Source of the DNA: Paenibacillus sp. HW567
GTDB taxonomy: Bacteria; Bacillota; Bacilli; Paenibacillales; Paenibacillaceae
Direction: 5' to 3'
DNA: 64,000 nucleotides
Assembly (NCBI RefSeq): GCF_000374185.1
Contig: NZ_KB910518.1
Span: 3,481,687-3,545,686, forward strand
A model generated the notes under the pieces. It saw nothing but the letters and a program-made list of their open reading frames with translations. It was not told the DNA's origin and did not search any database. This document shows positions 53,065 through 62,519 of the stretch, one piece after another; position 1 is the stretch's first letter, and every line of letters starts with the position of its first letter. The translations under genes and the position numbers were made by a program.

Positions 53065-54141
53065 TTATGGCTTGGCAACAAGCTCGGTTGCGAGCTTCTC
53101 AGCTCCGTCGAAGATAGAGTAGCTGTAGCCCCAGAACTGGTTGAAGTCGATTTTATAAATCGCCTTGTTCTTGATGGCATTCAGGCTTTGCAGCGACGGA
53201 TCGGCGTAGAATGCCTTTAGCGTCTGCTCCGGGTCCACTCCGCCGGTGTACACCGAGAGCAGCATCACATCCGGGTTGGTCGCGATTAGCTGCTCTTTGC
53301 TGATATCGCCGGTAACTGTACCGAAGCTGTTTTTGAGTCCAAGCAAGCCAAGCACATCTCCGGCAAACGTGTCGATATTTCCGCTGTACACCTTGATTTC
53401 CCCATTTCCGCCATCGGAAACATACGCAAAGGTCTTCTCGCCTCTGGCCGCGGAATCATCCTTCAGCTTCTGTGCGCGGTTTTTCAATTCCTCGATATAG
53501 GCGGCTGCTTTGTCCTGCACATCAAAAATTTGGCCAAGCTGTTCAATATCCTTGTACAAGCTGTCAAGGGTCGCTCCCTTAACGCTGGTGCTCTGCACGA
53601 ATGTCTTAATGCCAAGCTCATTCAGTCCATCTACAGTTCCAACGCCCCAGTCGGCATCTGCGAACAGATCACCGCGTCCCAGGACCAGATCGGGACTTGC
53701 CCCAACAACCAGCTCTTTACTTGCATACTCCTTGGAGATTACTGGTATTTTCTTGAATTCCTCCTGAACAGAGGGATCACCGTTGCCGTAAAGTGCAGCA
53801 ACCCCTACCATTTTGTCGGTCAAGCCCAGCTTAATCAGCAGCTCCGCGGCGCCCTGGGTGTTGGCTACAACTTTTTCAGGAGCCTTGTCGAAGGTCTGGG
53901 ATTTGGCCGTCCATTCCGTTCCTTCCCCCTTCTTCGAGTAATTCTCAATGGTGAGCGGGTATACGGTCTTGTTGCTTGGAGCTGCCGTCTCTGTGCTGGT
54001 GCTGGCGTTACTGCTGCTTGCAGGCGCTGCCGAACTAGCTGCTTCATTCTGGTTCGATGTCTTTGAAGAACAAGCCGCTATCATAACCGCCATTACCAAA
54101 ACCGCGAGCAGCGGCACATATCTCTTGAATACATTTTTCAT
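53065..54141 (-). CDS. Iron-siderophore ABC transporter substrate-binding lipoprotein
   Basis: A 358-residue exported lipoprotein of the FecB/FhuD/BtuF type: signal peptide with lipobox VMAVMIAAC (lipidated Cys), a Ser/Ala/Thr-rich linker (about 25-55), and two-lobe periplasmic-binding fold with conserved EKVVANTQGAAELLIKLGL and SPDLVLGRGDLFA helices. It captures iron chelates at the outer face of the membrane for the neighbouring permease. ATG 54141 follows AAAGGGGAC by 7 bases; the longer frame to 54255 lacks a start site. It is divergent from the permease and ATPase genes across a region with tandem Fur boxes. Ligand unknown. Confidence 0.92.
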   Translation of the reverse strand: MKNVFKRYVPLLAVLVMAVMIAACSSKTSNQNEAASSAAPASSSNASTSTETAAPSNKTVYPLTIENYSKKGEGTEWTAKSQTFDKAPEKVVANTQGAAELLIKLGLTDKMVGVAALYGNGDPSVQEEFKKIPVISKEYASKELVVGASPDLVLGRGDLFADADWGVGTVDGLNELGIKTFVQSTSVKGATLDSLYKDIEQLGQIFDVQDKAAAYIEELKNRAQKLKDDSAARGEKTFAYVSDGGNGEIKVYSGNIDTFAGDVLGLLGLKNSFGTVTGDISKEQLIATNPDVMLLSVYTGGVDPEQTLKAFYADPSLQSLNAIKNKAIYKIDFNQFWGYSYSIFDGAEKLATELVAKP

Positions 54142-54255
54142 GAATCTAGTCCCCTTTGCTATTAATAACAATAGTGTATCCTGTCCGGCACACTTAAGCT
54201 GCTGCCCGGCATGAGATACTTCTCGTAGAATATAGAAAGTCGGACCTCCTGTCAA

Positions 54256-54286
54256 TGAGAACTATTATCATTGACAATCGTTCTCA
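54256..54286. promoter_or_regulatory. Two adjacent Fur boxes
   Basis: TGAGAAC-T-ATTATCA (54256-54270) and TGACAAT-C-GTTCTCA (54272-54286) both fit the 7-1-7 Fur inverted-repeat form. They lie centrally in the divergent region between the iron-binding lipoprotein and the permease/ATPase genes, so iron-loaded Fur should repress both sides. Confidence 0.82.
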
Positions 54287-54330
54287 TTATGAACTATATT
54301 TTAAATTAAACATATTTCTTAAGGAGCCCT

Positions 54331-55446
54331 TTGAATGCCATGCAAACTGATCTGTTAGAGCAATCTGAATCAAAAAAATCCATTATTCATAGCCGCTACG
54401 GCTTCACGACTGTCATCCTGGTCCTGCTGGTTATCACTTTTCTATCGGTTGGCGCAGCGGTCTCCTTCGGGCAGGTAGACATCCCCGTATCCCAATCCTA
54501 CCGGATTCTGCTCCATCACATTACAGGCATTCAAATCGGAGACGCTCAGGAGCTGACCTCCGGTTCTTACGTTGATATTATCTGGAAAATCCGTTTTCCC
54601 CGCGTCCTGATGGCTATGTTCATCGGTGCCGGCCTTACGTTATGCGGAACCATCATGCAGGCCGCTGTTCAGAATCCTCTGGCTGATCCATACATACTCG
54701 GTATATCTTCCGGCGCTTCTCTTGGAGCAACGTTTGCAATCTTAATCGGCTTCGGCTCTATGGGGCTGCTGGGTCAAACGGGAATCGCGTTCTGGGCATT
54801 TGCCGGCGCGGTTGGCGCTTCGCTGCTCGTCTTGCTCCTTGCCAGTGCAGGCGGCAAAATGACCTCTGTCAAGCTGGTTCTGGCCGGTATGGTCATCAAT
54901 GCCTTATGCACCGCCTTTGCCAATTTCATCGTCTATTTCGCGAACAATGCCGAAGGCATCAAGACGGTTACTTTCTGGACAATGGGCAGCCTGGCCGCTT
55001 CTAGCTGGGATAAGCTGCCGCTGATTGGAGTCGCTGTGCTGCTGTCTGTTATCTTTTTCCTGCTGCAATCCCGTGTACTGAACACAATGCTGCTTGGAGA
55101 CGAGGCTGCTGTCACGCTGGGCATTAATCTGAGTGTATACCGCAAGGCCTACATGATTCTTACTGCGCTGATTACCGGGGTAATGGTGGCAAGCTGCGGC
55201 ATGATCGGATTCGTGGGACTGATTATTCCCCATATGGTGAGAGGGCTTGTCGGCTCCGATCACCGCAGGCTGCTCCCGGCGTCCATACTGTTCGGTGCCA
55301 TCTTCCTGATCTGGACGGATGTCATCGCCCGGACAATTGTGCCGAATGTGGAGCTTCCGATTGGGATTATTACCGCCTTGATTGGCGCACCGATGTTCAT
55401 GTACATGCTGATCAAAAAAGGCTATGCGTTTGGAGGCAGATCCTGA
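54331..55446 (+). CDS. FecCD-family iron-siderophore permease
   Basis: A 371-residue permease with nine to ten membrane helices. Typical FecCD motifs: KIRFPRVLMAMFIGAGLTLCGTIMQAAVQNPLADPYILG in the first half and GMIGFVGLIIPHMVRGLVGSDHRRLLP near the end (ATPase-contact loop). The N-terminal 25 residues are cytoplasmic and polar. The start is the TTG at 54331 (4 bases after AAGGAG) or ATG 54340 (13 bases). It overlaps the ATPase start by one base (TGATG), which indicates coupling. It is probably a homodimer since only one permease gene is present. Confidence 0.93.
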   Translation: MNAMQTDLLEQSESKKSIIHSRYGFTTVILVLLVITFLSVGAAVSFGQVDIPVSQSYRILLHHITGIQIGDAQELTSGSYVDIIWKIRFPRVLMAMFIGAGLTLCGTIMQAAVQNPLADPYILGISSGASLGATFAILIGFGSMGLLGQTGIAFWAFAGAVGASLLVLLLASAGGKMTSVKLVLAGMVINALCTAFANFIVYFANNAEGIKTVTFWTMGSLAASSWDKLPLIGVAVLLSVIFFLLQSRVLNTMLLGDEAAVTLGINLSVYRKAYMILTALITGVMVASCGMIGFVGLIIPHMVRGLVGSDHRRLLPASILFGAIFLIWTDVIARTIVPNVELPIGIITALIGAPMFMYMLIKKGYAFGGRS

Positions 55447-56213
55447 TGAATTTGAATGTTGACCGTCTGTCCGTTTCTTTTTCAAATGCCAATATTGTAA
55501 AGGATGTATCCCTGAAAGTTCACAACAAGCAGTTTGTCGGCCTCATTGGACCGAACGGCTGCGGCAAATCCACGCTTCTAAAAAGCATCTATAAAGTCAT
55601 CAAGCCGCGTCAGGGCGATGTTTTCTTATCTGATTTGGATGTCATAAAATCAAGTCCCAAAGCTGTGGCACAAAAGCTGGGCGTGGTCGGCCAATTTAAC
55701 GAGCTGAGCTTTGACTTCACTGTCCGTGAAATAGTCGCGATGGGCAGAACCCCGCACAAGGGAATGCTGGAGACTGACAACCGGGAGGACTATAGCATCG
55801 TCTCCGGCGCACTAAGTAAGGTGAACCTGGAAGGTTACGCAGACCGCAGCTATAATTCATTATCCGGCGGAGAGAAGCAACGTGTTATCCTGGCCCGCGT
55901 GCTGGCGCAGCAGCCGGAATTCATGATTCTGGACGAGCCTACCAATCATTTGGACATTAAATACCAACTGCAGATCTTGAATATTGTTAAAAAGCTGGAC
56001 ATCGGCATTCTCGCTGCGCTCCATGACCTTGCCCTCGCCGCAGAATACTGCGATTATCTCTATGTCATGAAGGAAGGTCAGGTCGCAGCCAGCGGAAAAC
56101 CTGAGGATATTTTGACAAAAGAATTGATTGGCCAGGTATTCGATGTGGCCTGTGAGACTTACCGCAACCCCGTAACCGGGGCGCTCGCCATTGCTTATTT
56201 GGAAACCAGGTAG
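55446..56213 (+). CDS. ABC transporter ATPase for iron chelates (FecE/FhuC-like)
   Basis: A 255-residue ATPase: Walker A GLIGPNGCGKSTLLKSI, signature YNSLSGGEKQRVILARVLA, Walker B FMILDEPTNHLDIKYQLQIL, switch His in AALHDLALAAEYCDY. The 'NHLDIKYQL' and 'CDYLYVMKEGQVAASG' segments are typical of siderophore/cobalamin ATPases. Its 3' end overlaps the convergent pyruvate kinase gene by 19 bases. Fur boxes upstream imply iron control; the chelate is unknown. Confidence 0.93.
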   Translation: MNLNVDRLSVSFSNANIVKDVSLKVHNKQFVGLIGPNGCGKSTLLKSIYKVIKPRQGDVFLSDLDVIKSSPKAVAQKLGVVGQFNELSFDFTVREIVAMGRTPHKGMLETDNREDYSIVSGALSKVNLEGYADRSYNSLSGGEKQRVILARVLAQQPEFMILDEPTNHLDIKYQLQILNIVKKLDIGILAALHDLALAAEYCDYLYVMKEGQVAASGKPEDILTKELIGQVFDVACETYRNPVTGALAIAYLETR

Positions 56214-57346
56214 CCTTCCCGACTCTTGTTATTGTCCGCAGAGCTATTATTCTTACGCAGCTTATCAAAGGGAGGCTGGCCGTAGATCATCTCCAATGTA
56301 CAATCACGGCTATCCTCTCCGTTTTTCGCCTTTAAGCTCATTTTCTCCGCAAATTTGGCTACAGTGTCCATGACTCTCGTGCTTTGCACCGGGAATTTGC
56401 CGACCGAGCTTTCAGCCGACAGCATCACGGCATCTGAACCATCCAGTACGGCTTGAGCGATATCTGTCACCTCGGCACGCGTCGGTACAGGATGCTCGGT
56501 CATGGATTGAAGCATATGCGTAGCCGTGATGGCATAGGTCTTGGAACGGCTGCACTCTTGGAGAAGCGCTTTTTGAATGAACGGGATCTGCTCAAAAGGC
56601 AGCTCCACGCCAAGATCCCCCCGGGCAACCATAATTCCGTCTGAAGCCTTCATTATTGAAGCGAAATTAAGAACGGCATGAACGGTTTCGATTTTGGAAA
56701 TGAGCCCCGGTTGCTTAAATTGCCCCAGAGAAGCAATATACTCCCGAATCTCCTCCAAATGAGTCTCCTCGCGGATAAAGGAACATGCAATCCAATCCAC
56801 CCCCTGCTCCAGCAGGAATTGAAGGTCCCGTTTGTCTTTGGCTGTAATCGCCGGCAAGCGAAGTCTCGTTCCGGGAACATTGACGCCCTTTCGGCTGCCG
56901 ATCGTTCCGCCAACAGTGACGCGTGTTACGATGCTTTCCGGCTTTTTATCTGTCACCTCAAGCTTGACTTCCCCGTCGTTAATTAGGACTGTATCTCCTA
57001 TTTGAATGTCATCCAGCACACTGGCGTTATCGAGCGCCGCCCGCTCCCGGCCTCCCGGCTCATCGGACTGGTCAAGGATAAAATTCTGGCCTTCTTCTAA
57101 TTGAACCGCGTCCCCCTGCACACTTTTCAAGCGGATCTTGGGTCCTTGCAGGTCGCCCATGATCTTTACCTGCTTTCCGGTTTTGGCGGCAGCGGCGCTC
57201 AAGGCGTTGATCACCTCTTGATGCTCCTCATGGCTGCTGTGCGACATATTAAGCCGGGCTATCGTCATGCCGCCAAGCAATAATTCCTGAAGAACGGCAG
57301 GAGAAGAGCTGGCCGGACCGATTGTACAGATCAAATCAACACCCAA
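56195..57346 (-). CDS. Pyruvate kinase lacking the C-terminal allosteric domain
   Basis: A 383-residue pyruvate kinase-like enzyme: MSHSSHEEHQEV, MGDLQGPKIRLKSVQG, INDGEVKLEV B-domain, catalytic LISKIETVHAVLNF (Lys), GIMVARGDLGVELPF, ATHMLQSMTEHPVPTRAEV and LSAESSVGKFPVQS. It ends 30-40 residues after the barrel; the roughly 120-residue C domain that binds allosteric effectors is missing and replaced by a short polar tail (PPFDKLRKNNSSADNN). The TTG start at 57346 lies 9 bases after AGGAG. With the gene at 17717 this is the second pyruvate kinase in the window; either is probably accessory to a main copy elsewhere. It may be unregulated or act on a different PEP reaction. Confidence 0.88.
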   Translation of the reverse strand: MGVDLICTIGPASSSPAVLQELLLGGMTIARLNMSHSSHEEHQEVINALSAAAAKTGKQVKIMGDLQGPKIRLKSVQGDAVQLEEGQNFILDQSDEPGGRERAALDNASVLDDIQIGDTVLINDGEVKLEVTDKKPESIVTRVTVGGTIGSRKGVNVPGTRLRLPAITAKDKRDLQFLLEQGVDWIACSFIREETHLEEIREYIASLGQFKQPGLISKIETVHAVLNFASIMKASDGIMVARGDLGVELPFEQIPFIQKALLQECSRSKTYAITATHMLQSMTEHPVPTRAEVTDIAQAVLDGSDAVMLSAESSVGKFPVQSTRVMDTVAKFAEKMSLKAKNGEDSRDCTLEMIYGQPPFDKLRKNNSSADNNKSREGYLVSK

Positions 57347-57472
57347 AAATAATCACTCCTATACTCGATTTACGGTCACATCATATTATCTCCACTGCCG
57401 GCGCAGTAGTATGTATTCACTCCCCCCACAATCCGCTCCGATAAGTAATTTTCATAATATTACCAAAATAAT

Positions 57473-57499
57473 TAAATTTTCTCTGAGTTCTACCGATAT
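57473..57499 (+). promoter_or_regulatory. SigD-type (flagellar) promoter
   Basis: TAAA (57473-57476), a 15-base spacer and ACCGATAT (57492-57499) match the TAAA-n15-GCCGATAT SigD consensus with one mismatch. It lies 38 bases before the ATG of the FlxA-like gene, which fits the flagellar link of FlxA. Confidence 0.6.
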
Positions 57500-57537
57500 G
57501 TAGATAATGGAGTACGCCAAAAAAGGAGGATTTTCTC

Positions 57538-58209
57538 ATGCAAATTACTAATAATACAACGATCAATTCTGCCAGCTATAATCAGACGTTAAGTACATAC
57601 GGCACGAATCAGGACAGTCAGTTGAAATCTTCTCAAGGTCACATTGAAAACCTGCAGAATCAACTGCAAACCCTCTCAAACAATAAAGAATTGTCTGCCG
57701 CAGAGAAGATGGACAAACAGAAAGAATTGCAGGAACAGCTTCAAGACTTAAGGAAACAGATGGAGCAAAGAAAACTAGAAATTCAACAAGAGAAACTTGA
57801 AAGGACAAATGGGGAAGAGGATAGCGGAAATAATGACTCTGAAGCTGGAAAAACTGGATTGGATGCACAGGAAATGGGGTTCATTATTTCTTTTTCTTCC
57901 GCAAAAGATCAGATGGCAGGGATGAGTAAAATAAAAACAGAGTTAGAGGGTAGATTGAGAACGGCTAGCAGCGAAGAAGAAAAAACAAAATTACAAGCAA
58001 AAGTGGATAACATTACTAAAACAATGTATACAAAAGCGAACGAGACAAATGATGCGATCTCTAATTATCAAGAGCAGGATGATGAAGTGAACGAGGTTCA
58101 AAATAAACAAGAGGAAAACACTGGCACCAGTGAAAAAACTGTAATCTATACAAAAAAAGGCGAGACAAGTCAGCAGGAGCCGGGTACGAAGCTTTCAATA
58201 TTAATATAG
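57538..58209 (+). CDS. FlxA-like coiled-coil protein
   Basis: A 223-residue hydrophilic protein. Residues about 30-85 form a coiled coil (GHIENLQNQLQTLSNNKELS, then DKQKELQEQLQDLRKQMEQR), followed by an acidic linker and a second helical part (KTKLQAKVDNITKTMYTKAN). The N-terminal QNQLQTLSNN pattern resembles the FlxA-like family (PF14282), whose E. coli founder is controlled by the flagellar sigma factor. AAAGGAGGA lies 8 bases before ATG, and a SigD-type promoter precedes it. The gene is AT-richer than its neighbours and ends directly at a short palindromic element. Role in flagellar or surface biology is inferred only. Confidence 0.72.
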   Translation: MQITNNTTINSASYNQTLSTYGTNQDSQLKSSQGHIENLQNQLQTLSNNKELSAAEKMDKQKELQEQLQDLRKQMEQRKLEIQQEKLERTNGEEDSGNNDSEAGKTGLDAQEMGFIISFSSAKDQMAGMSKIKTELEGRLRTASSEEEKTKLQAKVDNITKTMYTKANETNDAISNYQEQDDEVNEVQNKQEENTGTSEKTVIYTKKGETSQQEPGTKLSILI

Positions 58210-58252
58210 CAGACACCCATGCACTCTTCCGCGGCACTCTAGAAATCGCATC
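58210..58252 (+). repeat. Short dispersed palindromic element, copy 4
   Basis: Starts CAGACACCCATGC immediately after the stop codon of the FlxA-like gene, continues CTCTTCCGCGGCACTCTAG and ends AAATCGCATC. It aligns with the copies at 7114, 24434 and 28263. The non-coding stretch 58210-58536 holds this copy, an unexplained middle and the terminator at 58441. Confidence 0.65.
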
Positions 58253-58440
58253 ATTGCATGAGACATGTACAGCCGGGAAGAGAGGGCATGCATTCCATCT
58301 TTCATTTGCACATCTTCAGCTTGCCATTTACGCCATCTTTTTCAACTTTAGTTATATTCATAACTGCTCCTCCCGATCTTTGCCCTTTATTCCTCGAATT
58401 CATCCTCTTCTGCACTTAACCTAATTCAACCCGCTCGTCA

Positions 58441-58510
58441 AAAAAATACAAGTACCTTATGCCGGGAAACCTACCTTAATTCGGCTTTCCCGGCAAGAAT
58501 CAGCACTTGT
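58441..58510 (-). terminator. Terminator of the UvrA-like gene
   Basis: Two nested stems: outer ACAAGT (58448-58453) with ACTTGT (58505-58510), inner GCCGGGAAA with TTTCCCGGC. On the minus strand a T run (complement of 58441-58446) follows. It lies 27 bases after the stop at 58537. Confidence 0.85.
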
Positions 58511-58536
58511 TCCATCATCTATACGTCTTTCCCGTT

Positions 58537-61404
58537 TTACAGAACCGTGCGCAGAAACTTCCCTGTATGGGATGCCTCTACTTGGGCAACCTGCTCCGGT
58601 GTACCCTCGGCAACCACGTAACCGCCCTCATGGCCGCCTTCCGGTCCCATGTCGATAATATAATCGGCGGATTTCATAACATCCAGATGATGCTCGACAA
58701 CGATTACGGTATGCCCCTTGTCCACCAGCTTGCCCAGAGACAACAGCAGCTTTTGAATATCCGACAGATGCAGCCCCGTGGTTGGCTCATCAAGGATGTA
58801 CAGATTATGGGCTCCCCGCTTGATCTTGGACAGCTCATGGGCGAGCTTGACACGCTGCGCTTCCCCGCCTGACAGGGTGGTTGAGCTTTGTCCTAGCCGC
58901 ATATAACCAAGTCCCAGCTCATCCATAATGTCCAGCTTATGCTTCAGGTACTTGTGTTCACGGAAGAAATCGCGGGCTTCCTCGACTGTCATCTCCAGCA
59001 CATCGGCGATGCTTTTGCCCTTCACTTTGATTTCAAGACCTTCTTCCGAGAACCGCAGCCCTTTGCATACCGGACAAATGGTTTCGATATCCGCCATGAA
59101 CTGCAGGTTGGTCACGATAATGCCGTCTCCCGCGCATTGCTCACAGCGGGTGCCTCCTGCATGAGTCAGGCTGAAATCAATAGGCTGGTATCCCCGGTCG
59201 ATGGCCTCCGGCTGCATGGCGAACAAATCCCGGATTTTATCGTACATGCCAATGTAGGTTGCCGGATTGGATTTGCTGTTCCTGCCGATAGGCGTCTGGT
59301 CGATATTGATCACATTGTTCAGCAGATCCGAGCCAAACACAAAATCATGCTCCCCCGCGACAATCCGGGCAGAAGTCTTATCAATCTTCAATTGCTTGTA
59401 CAGGATTTGGTTGATCAGCGAGCTTTTCCCGGAACCGGATACCCCGGTCACACAGATGAACAGCCCCAGCGGAATGTCCAGATCCACATTCTTCAGATTG
59501 TTCTCTCTAGCCCCTTGAATGCTTAAAAAGTCATCCCCCAAGCTCCTCCGCTTCGCCGGGACAGGGATGCAGGCTTGCCCCGACAGATATTGACCGGTTA
59601 CCGACTGAGGCTCATGCATAATATCTTCCAGTCTGCCGCTCGCGACAACATTGCCGCCATGAATCCCCGGACCCGGACCAATCTCGATGATATGATCCGC
59701 ACTTCGTATCGTATCCATATCATGCTCGACAACGATTACGGTATTGCCGATATCCCGCAGCTTCTTCATCGTATCAATGACCCGGCTGGAATCCCTGGGA
59801 TGCAGGCCGATGCTCGGCTCATCCATAACGTACAGCATTCCCATCAGCTCACTGCTAATTTGGGTTGACATTTTGATCCGCTGCATCTCTCCCCCAGAGA
59901 TGCTGTCGCTTCTCCGGCTAAGACTGATATAGTGCAGCCCGATGTCGATAAGCAGGGACACTCTTGTCTTGATCTCTTGAATAATGGAGGAGGCCACATC
60001 CCGAATCTCTTCATCGAACGTCAATGTTCCCAATGAATGAAGCAGCTCCGGCAACTGTTTGCGGCTTAGCTGATCTATATTCTCTTCTCCGAGTATTACC
60101 TGAAGCCGCTGCTTCTTGAGCCTTGCTCCATGACATTCGGGACAGATTTTCTCAATCATACAATCCTTGATAAACGTCGGCTCGAAAGCTTCAGTGGTCG
60201 AACTCTTCCGTATGTAGTGCTTATACCAGCTCTCCATTTCATGGACAAAACCCCAGAACGGCCGATCACGTCCAATCATCCAATTCTTCTTCGTAGAGTT
60301 GGTTGGCTGGAGCATCGGAACCACCTCGCCTCTGGTCCCATAGAACAGAATGTCATGTACCGTCTTGGGAAGATCGCAGAAAGGGGTGTCCAGGCTGAAA
60401 TTATACTTCTGGGACAAGCTGTACATCAGCACAGAGCGGTAGCTGTCCTTCCCCGCCGGATTGAAAACCGTATTCTTAAGCGCCCCCTTGTTGATGCTCT
60501 TCTCCGGCGCTACCACCAGGAAGCGCGGCTCCACCACATACGACATCCCCACCCCGAGGCAGGTATGGCAGGCGCTTACAGGCGAATTGAAGGAGAAATG
60601 AAAGGGCTGCATATCACAGAGGAAGAAATGATGCTCCGGGCACCCGAAGTCCTGATAAAAGGAACGGTCCACACCTCCCGGAACCTCTACCTTAATCATA
60701 ATGTCCTCTTCCAGAGCCAGCATCGCCGCTTCTATGGATTTGGTCAATTGAATATAGGTATCCTTCTTCAAAAGAAAACGGTCAATGATCATCTCAATGT
60801 GGTATTCCTTGGTTTCATCCAGTTCCCGCTTCTCGGCCAATGAAAAAGCTTCACCGTCTACGAGCAGATTCTTATACCCTTTTTCCCGCAGTTGCTGAAA
60901 GGTATAGTTGTAATCCTCTCCGAACACTTTATAGACGGGCGCGCGCAGCTCCACCACCGTTCCGAATGGCAAGGAGGAAATGCGCTCGGCAATCTGGGCA
61001 GCAGAGAGCTGCTTCAAGGAATGGCCGCATTCCGGGCATTTGCCGACACCTGCGGTGGAGTAGAGCAGACGCAGATAATCGTTGATGTCCGTAACCGTGC
61101 CGACGGTTGAGCGGGGATTGTTATTGCTTTTTTTCTGCTCAATAGCGATTACCGGGGACAACCCGCGCACATAGTCTACCTTTGCTTTTTTAAGCTGACT
61201 GATCCGGCTCTTCGCAAAGGTCGAGATGGAGTCCAGAAACCGCCGTTGGCCCTCCCCGTAAATCACATCAAAAGCAAGCGAGGACTTCCCCGAGCCGGAT
61301 ACTCCCGTAATCACCGTCAGCTTGTCCCGCGGAATTTCAACCGAAATGTTCTTCAGATTATTTTGCTTGGCCCCGGATATCTCGATGGTTGTTCTTACCG
61401 GCAT
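58537..61404 (-). CDS. UvrA-like ABC ATPase (excinuclease-type paralogue)
   Basis: A 955-residue protein with two ABC ATPase modules. First: Walker [21 protein letters not shown] (residues about 34-42), signature [11 protein letters not shown], Walker [14 protein letters not shown]. Second: [13 protein letters not shown], signature [31 protein letters not shown]. Zinc-binding cysteine pairs lie in [30 protein letters not shown] and CPVCKGLRF. True UvrA starts damage repair with UvrB; here UvrB/UvrC genes are absent and the gene is paired with a nucleotidyltransferase, as in UvrA-type antibiotic-resistance or self-protection paralogues. ATG 61404 follows AGGAG by 8 bases. Repair versus protection is unresolved. 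Confidence 0.9.
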   Translation of the reverse strand: MPVRTTIEISGAKQNNLKNISVEIPRDKLTVITGVSGSGKSSLAFDVIYGEGQRRFLDSISTFAKSRISQLKKAKVDYVRGLSPVIAIEQKKSNNNPRSTVGTVTDINDYLRLLYSTAGVGKCPECGHSLKQLSAAQIAERISSLPFGTVVELRAPVYKVFGEDYNYTFQQLREKGYKNLLVDGEAFSLAEKRELDETKEYHIEMIIDRFLLKKDTYIQLTKSIEAAMLALEEDIMIKVEVPGGVDRSFYQDFGCPEHHFFLCDMQPFHFSFNSPVSACHTCLGVGMSYVVEPRFLVVAPEKSINKGALKNTVFNPAGKDSYRSVLMYSLSQKYNFSLDTPFCDLPKTVHDILFYGTRGEVVPMLQPTNSTKKNWMIGRDRPFWGFVHEMESWYKHYIRKSSTTEAFEPTFIKDCMIEKICPECHGARLKKQRLQVILGEENIDQLSRKQLPELLHSLGTLTFDEEIRDVASSIIQEIKTRVSLLIDIGLHYISLSRRSDSISGGEMQRIKMSTQISSELMGMLYVMDEPSIGLHPRDSSRVIDTMKKLRDIGNTVIVVEHDMDTIRSADHIIEIGPGPGIHGGNVVASGRLEDIMHEPQSVTGQYLSGQACIPVPAKRRSLGDDFLSIQGARENNLKNVDLDIPLGLFICVTGVSGSGKSSLINQILYKQLKIDKTSARIVAGEHDFVFGSDLLNNVINIDQTPIGRNSKSNPATYIGMYDKIRDLFAMQPEAIDRGYQPIDFSLTHAGGTRCEQCAGDGIIVTNLQFMADIETICPVCKGLRFSEEGLEIKVKGKSIADVLEMTVEEARDFFREHKYLKHKLDIMDELGLGYMRLGQSSTTLSGGEAQRVKLAHELSKIKRGAHNLYILDEPTTGLHLSDIQKLLLSLGKLVDKGHTVIVVEHHLDVMKSADYIIDMGPEGGHEGGYVVAEGTPEQVAQVEASHTGKFLRTVL

Positions 61405-61432
61405 GAATAAGGCTCCTTTCAACACTCAATGT

Positions 61433-62347
61433 CTATGGAATATACAAATAGCCTACTTCCTCAACGGCACGCTTGCTTTTGGGCGTAATACGGATGGTCT
61501 GGGTTACCTTTTCGATGACCCCTTGATCCGCTAAATAGTCCATAACACCAAGCAGCATGTCACTACTCACGTGAAAATGCTTATTAATAAGCGTAACGGT
61601 TTTGATCTCCTGATCGCTCATGAATTCAATCACCGGCTTAGCAAAAATGGAAAGATGCTGCTCAAGCACCTGATCCAGCCGCTCTATACCGTTCTTAATT
61701 TCCTCCACGCTCATATGATGGGACATGGCTTCCTGATAAAATGGAACGATGGCCTCCGGATTTAGCACCAGCGCTCTTTGGATGGCCTCTCTGGATATCG
61801 CTTCCCCGCGGATACACAGCTCCATATGAGCGACAGACTCCGCAGCCTTGAGCAGATAATACTGGGCATACAGCGGGTCCTTTCTTACCGTCAGCCACTT
61901 CATGGCTTTGTCGCGAAGGTGAGCGATGGCACTGGCAATATGGAGCGCGGAAACTGCGATATCATCACTGCCAACCTGCTTCAGGTCTTCGAAATATTCG
62001 ATCAGAGTGTCATCTGTGGAATAGACCATTTTTCCCTTGGAGAAATAGGATTGAGAGAAGGACCCGCCGATCGCCCGCTCCATCCCTCGCTTGAATTCGC
62101 TGCGGACCATCAGATACACATTGATAAGAATGCCGTCCTCATCAATGCAATAGCTTGTAGTGGTAAGCGGCTGGTCGCGGACAATCATGGTCATATCAAT
62201 ATCGCTTTTCTCCCAGACCACATCATACGCGAGACTCCCGCTGACAATAATGGCAATCACATTCGGATCGCCCTTGACCTTCCCGATAAAACTCTCCTGC
62301 GCAGCTATGTAGCGTGCTTTCAGTTCTGCCTGTGCAACATTGTCCAT
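61433..62347 (-). CDS. Nucleotidyltransferase-domain protein
   Basis: A 304-residue protein with the polymerase-beta-type motif [21 protein letters not shown] (GS-x-SD-x-D variant, residues about 34-54), followed by a helical region ([14 protein letters not shown]) and a C-terminal winged-helix-like part ([20 protein letters not shown]). Related enzymes add nucleotides to antibiotics, tRNA or toxins. The protein is probably co-transcribed with the UvrA-like gene, 28 bases upstream of it. ATG 62347 is the best of several starts; the ribosome site is weak. Target unknown. Confidence 0.84.
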   Translation of the reverse strand: MDNVAQAELKARYIAAQESFIGKVKGDPNVIAIIVSGSLAYDVVWEKSDIDMTMIVRDQPLTTTSYCIDEDGILINVYLMVRSEFKRGMERAIGGSFSQSYFSKGKMVYSTDDTLIEYFEDLKQVGSDDIAVSALHIASAIAHLRDKAMKWLTVRKDPLYAQYYLLKAAESVAHMELCIRGEAISREAIQRALVLNPEAIVPFYQEAMSHHMSVEEIKNGIERLDQVLEQHLSIFAKPVIEFMSDQEIKTVTLINKHFHVSSDMLLGVMDYLADQGVIEKVTQTIRITPKSKRAVEEVGYLYIP

Positions 62348-62519
62348 AATCTCTTACTCTCACCCTGCCTTCTTCATAAAGTAATCGTTCCCATCCTCCC
62401 GTTATGGTAAAATCATACTACACTGCCGCTATAGGAACCGGACAAAAATTGCTGTGTTAGCGAAGGTGAAATTCAACTTACAAGCAGAAACGGCTTCGCC
62501 GTCCTTAAAAGGAGCCCTC

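Noticed and set aside
58210..58440. 18-residue minus-strand frame with a GGGAGGAG site near 58370
   Set aside because: It ends after about 18 codons without a recognisable product; translation cannot be supported.
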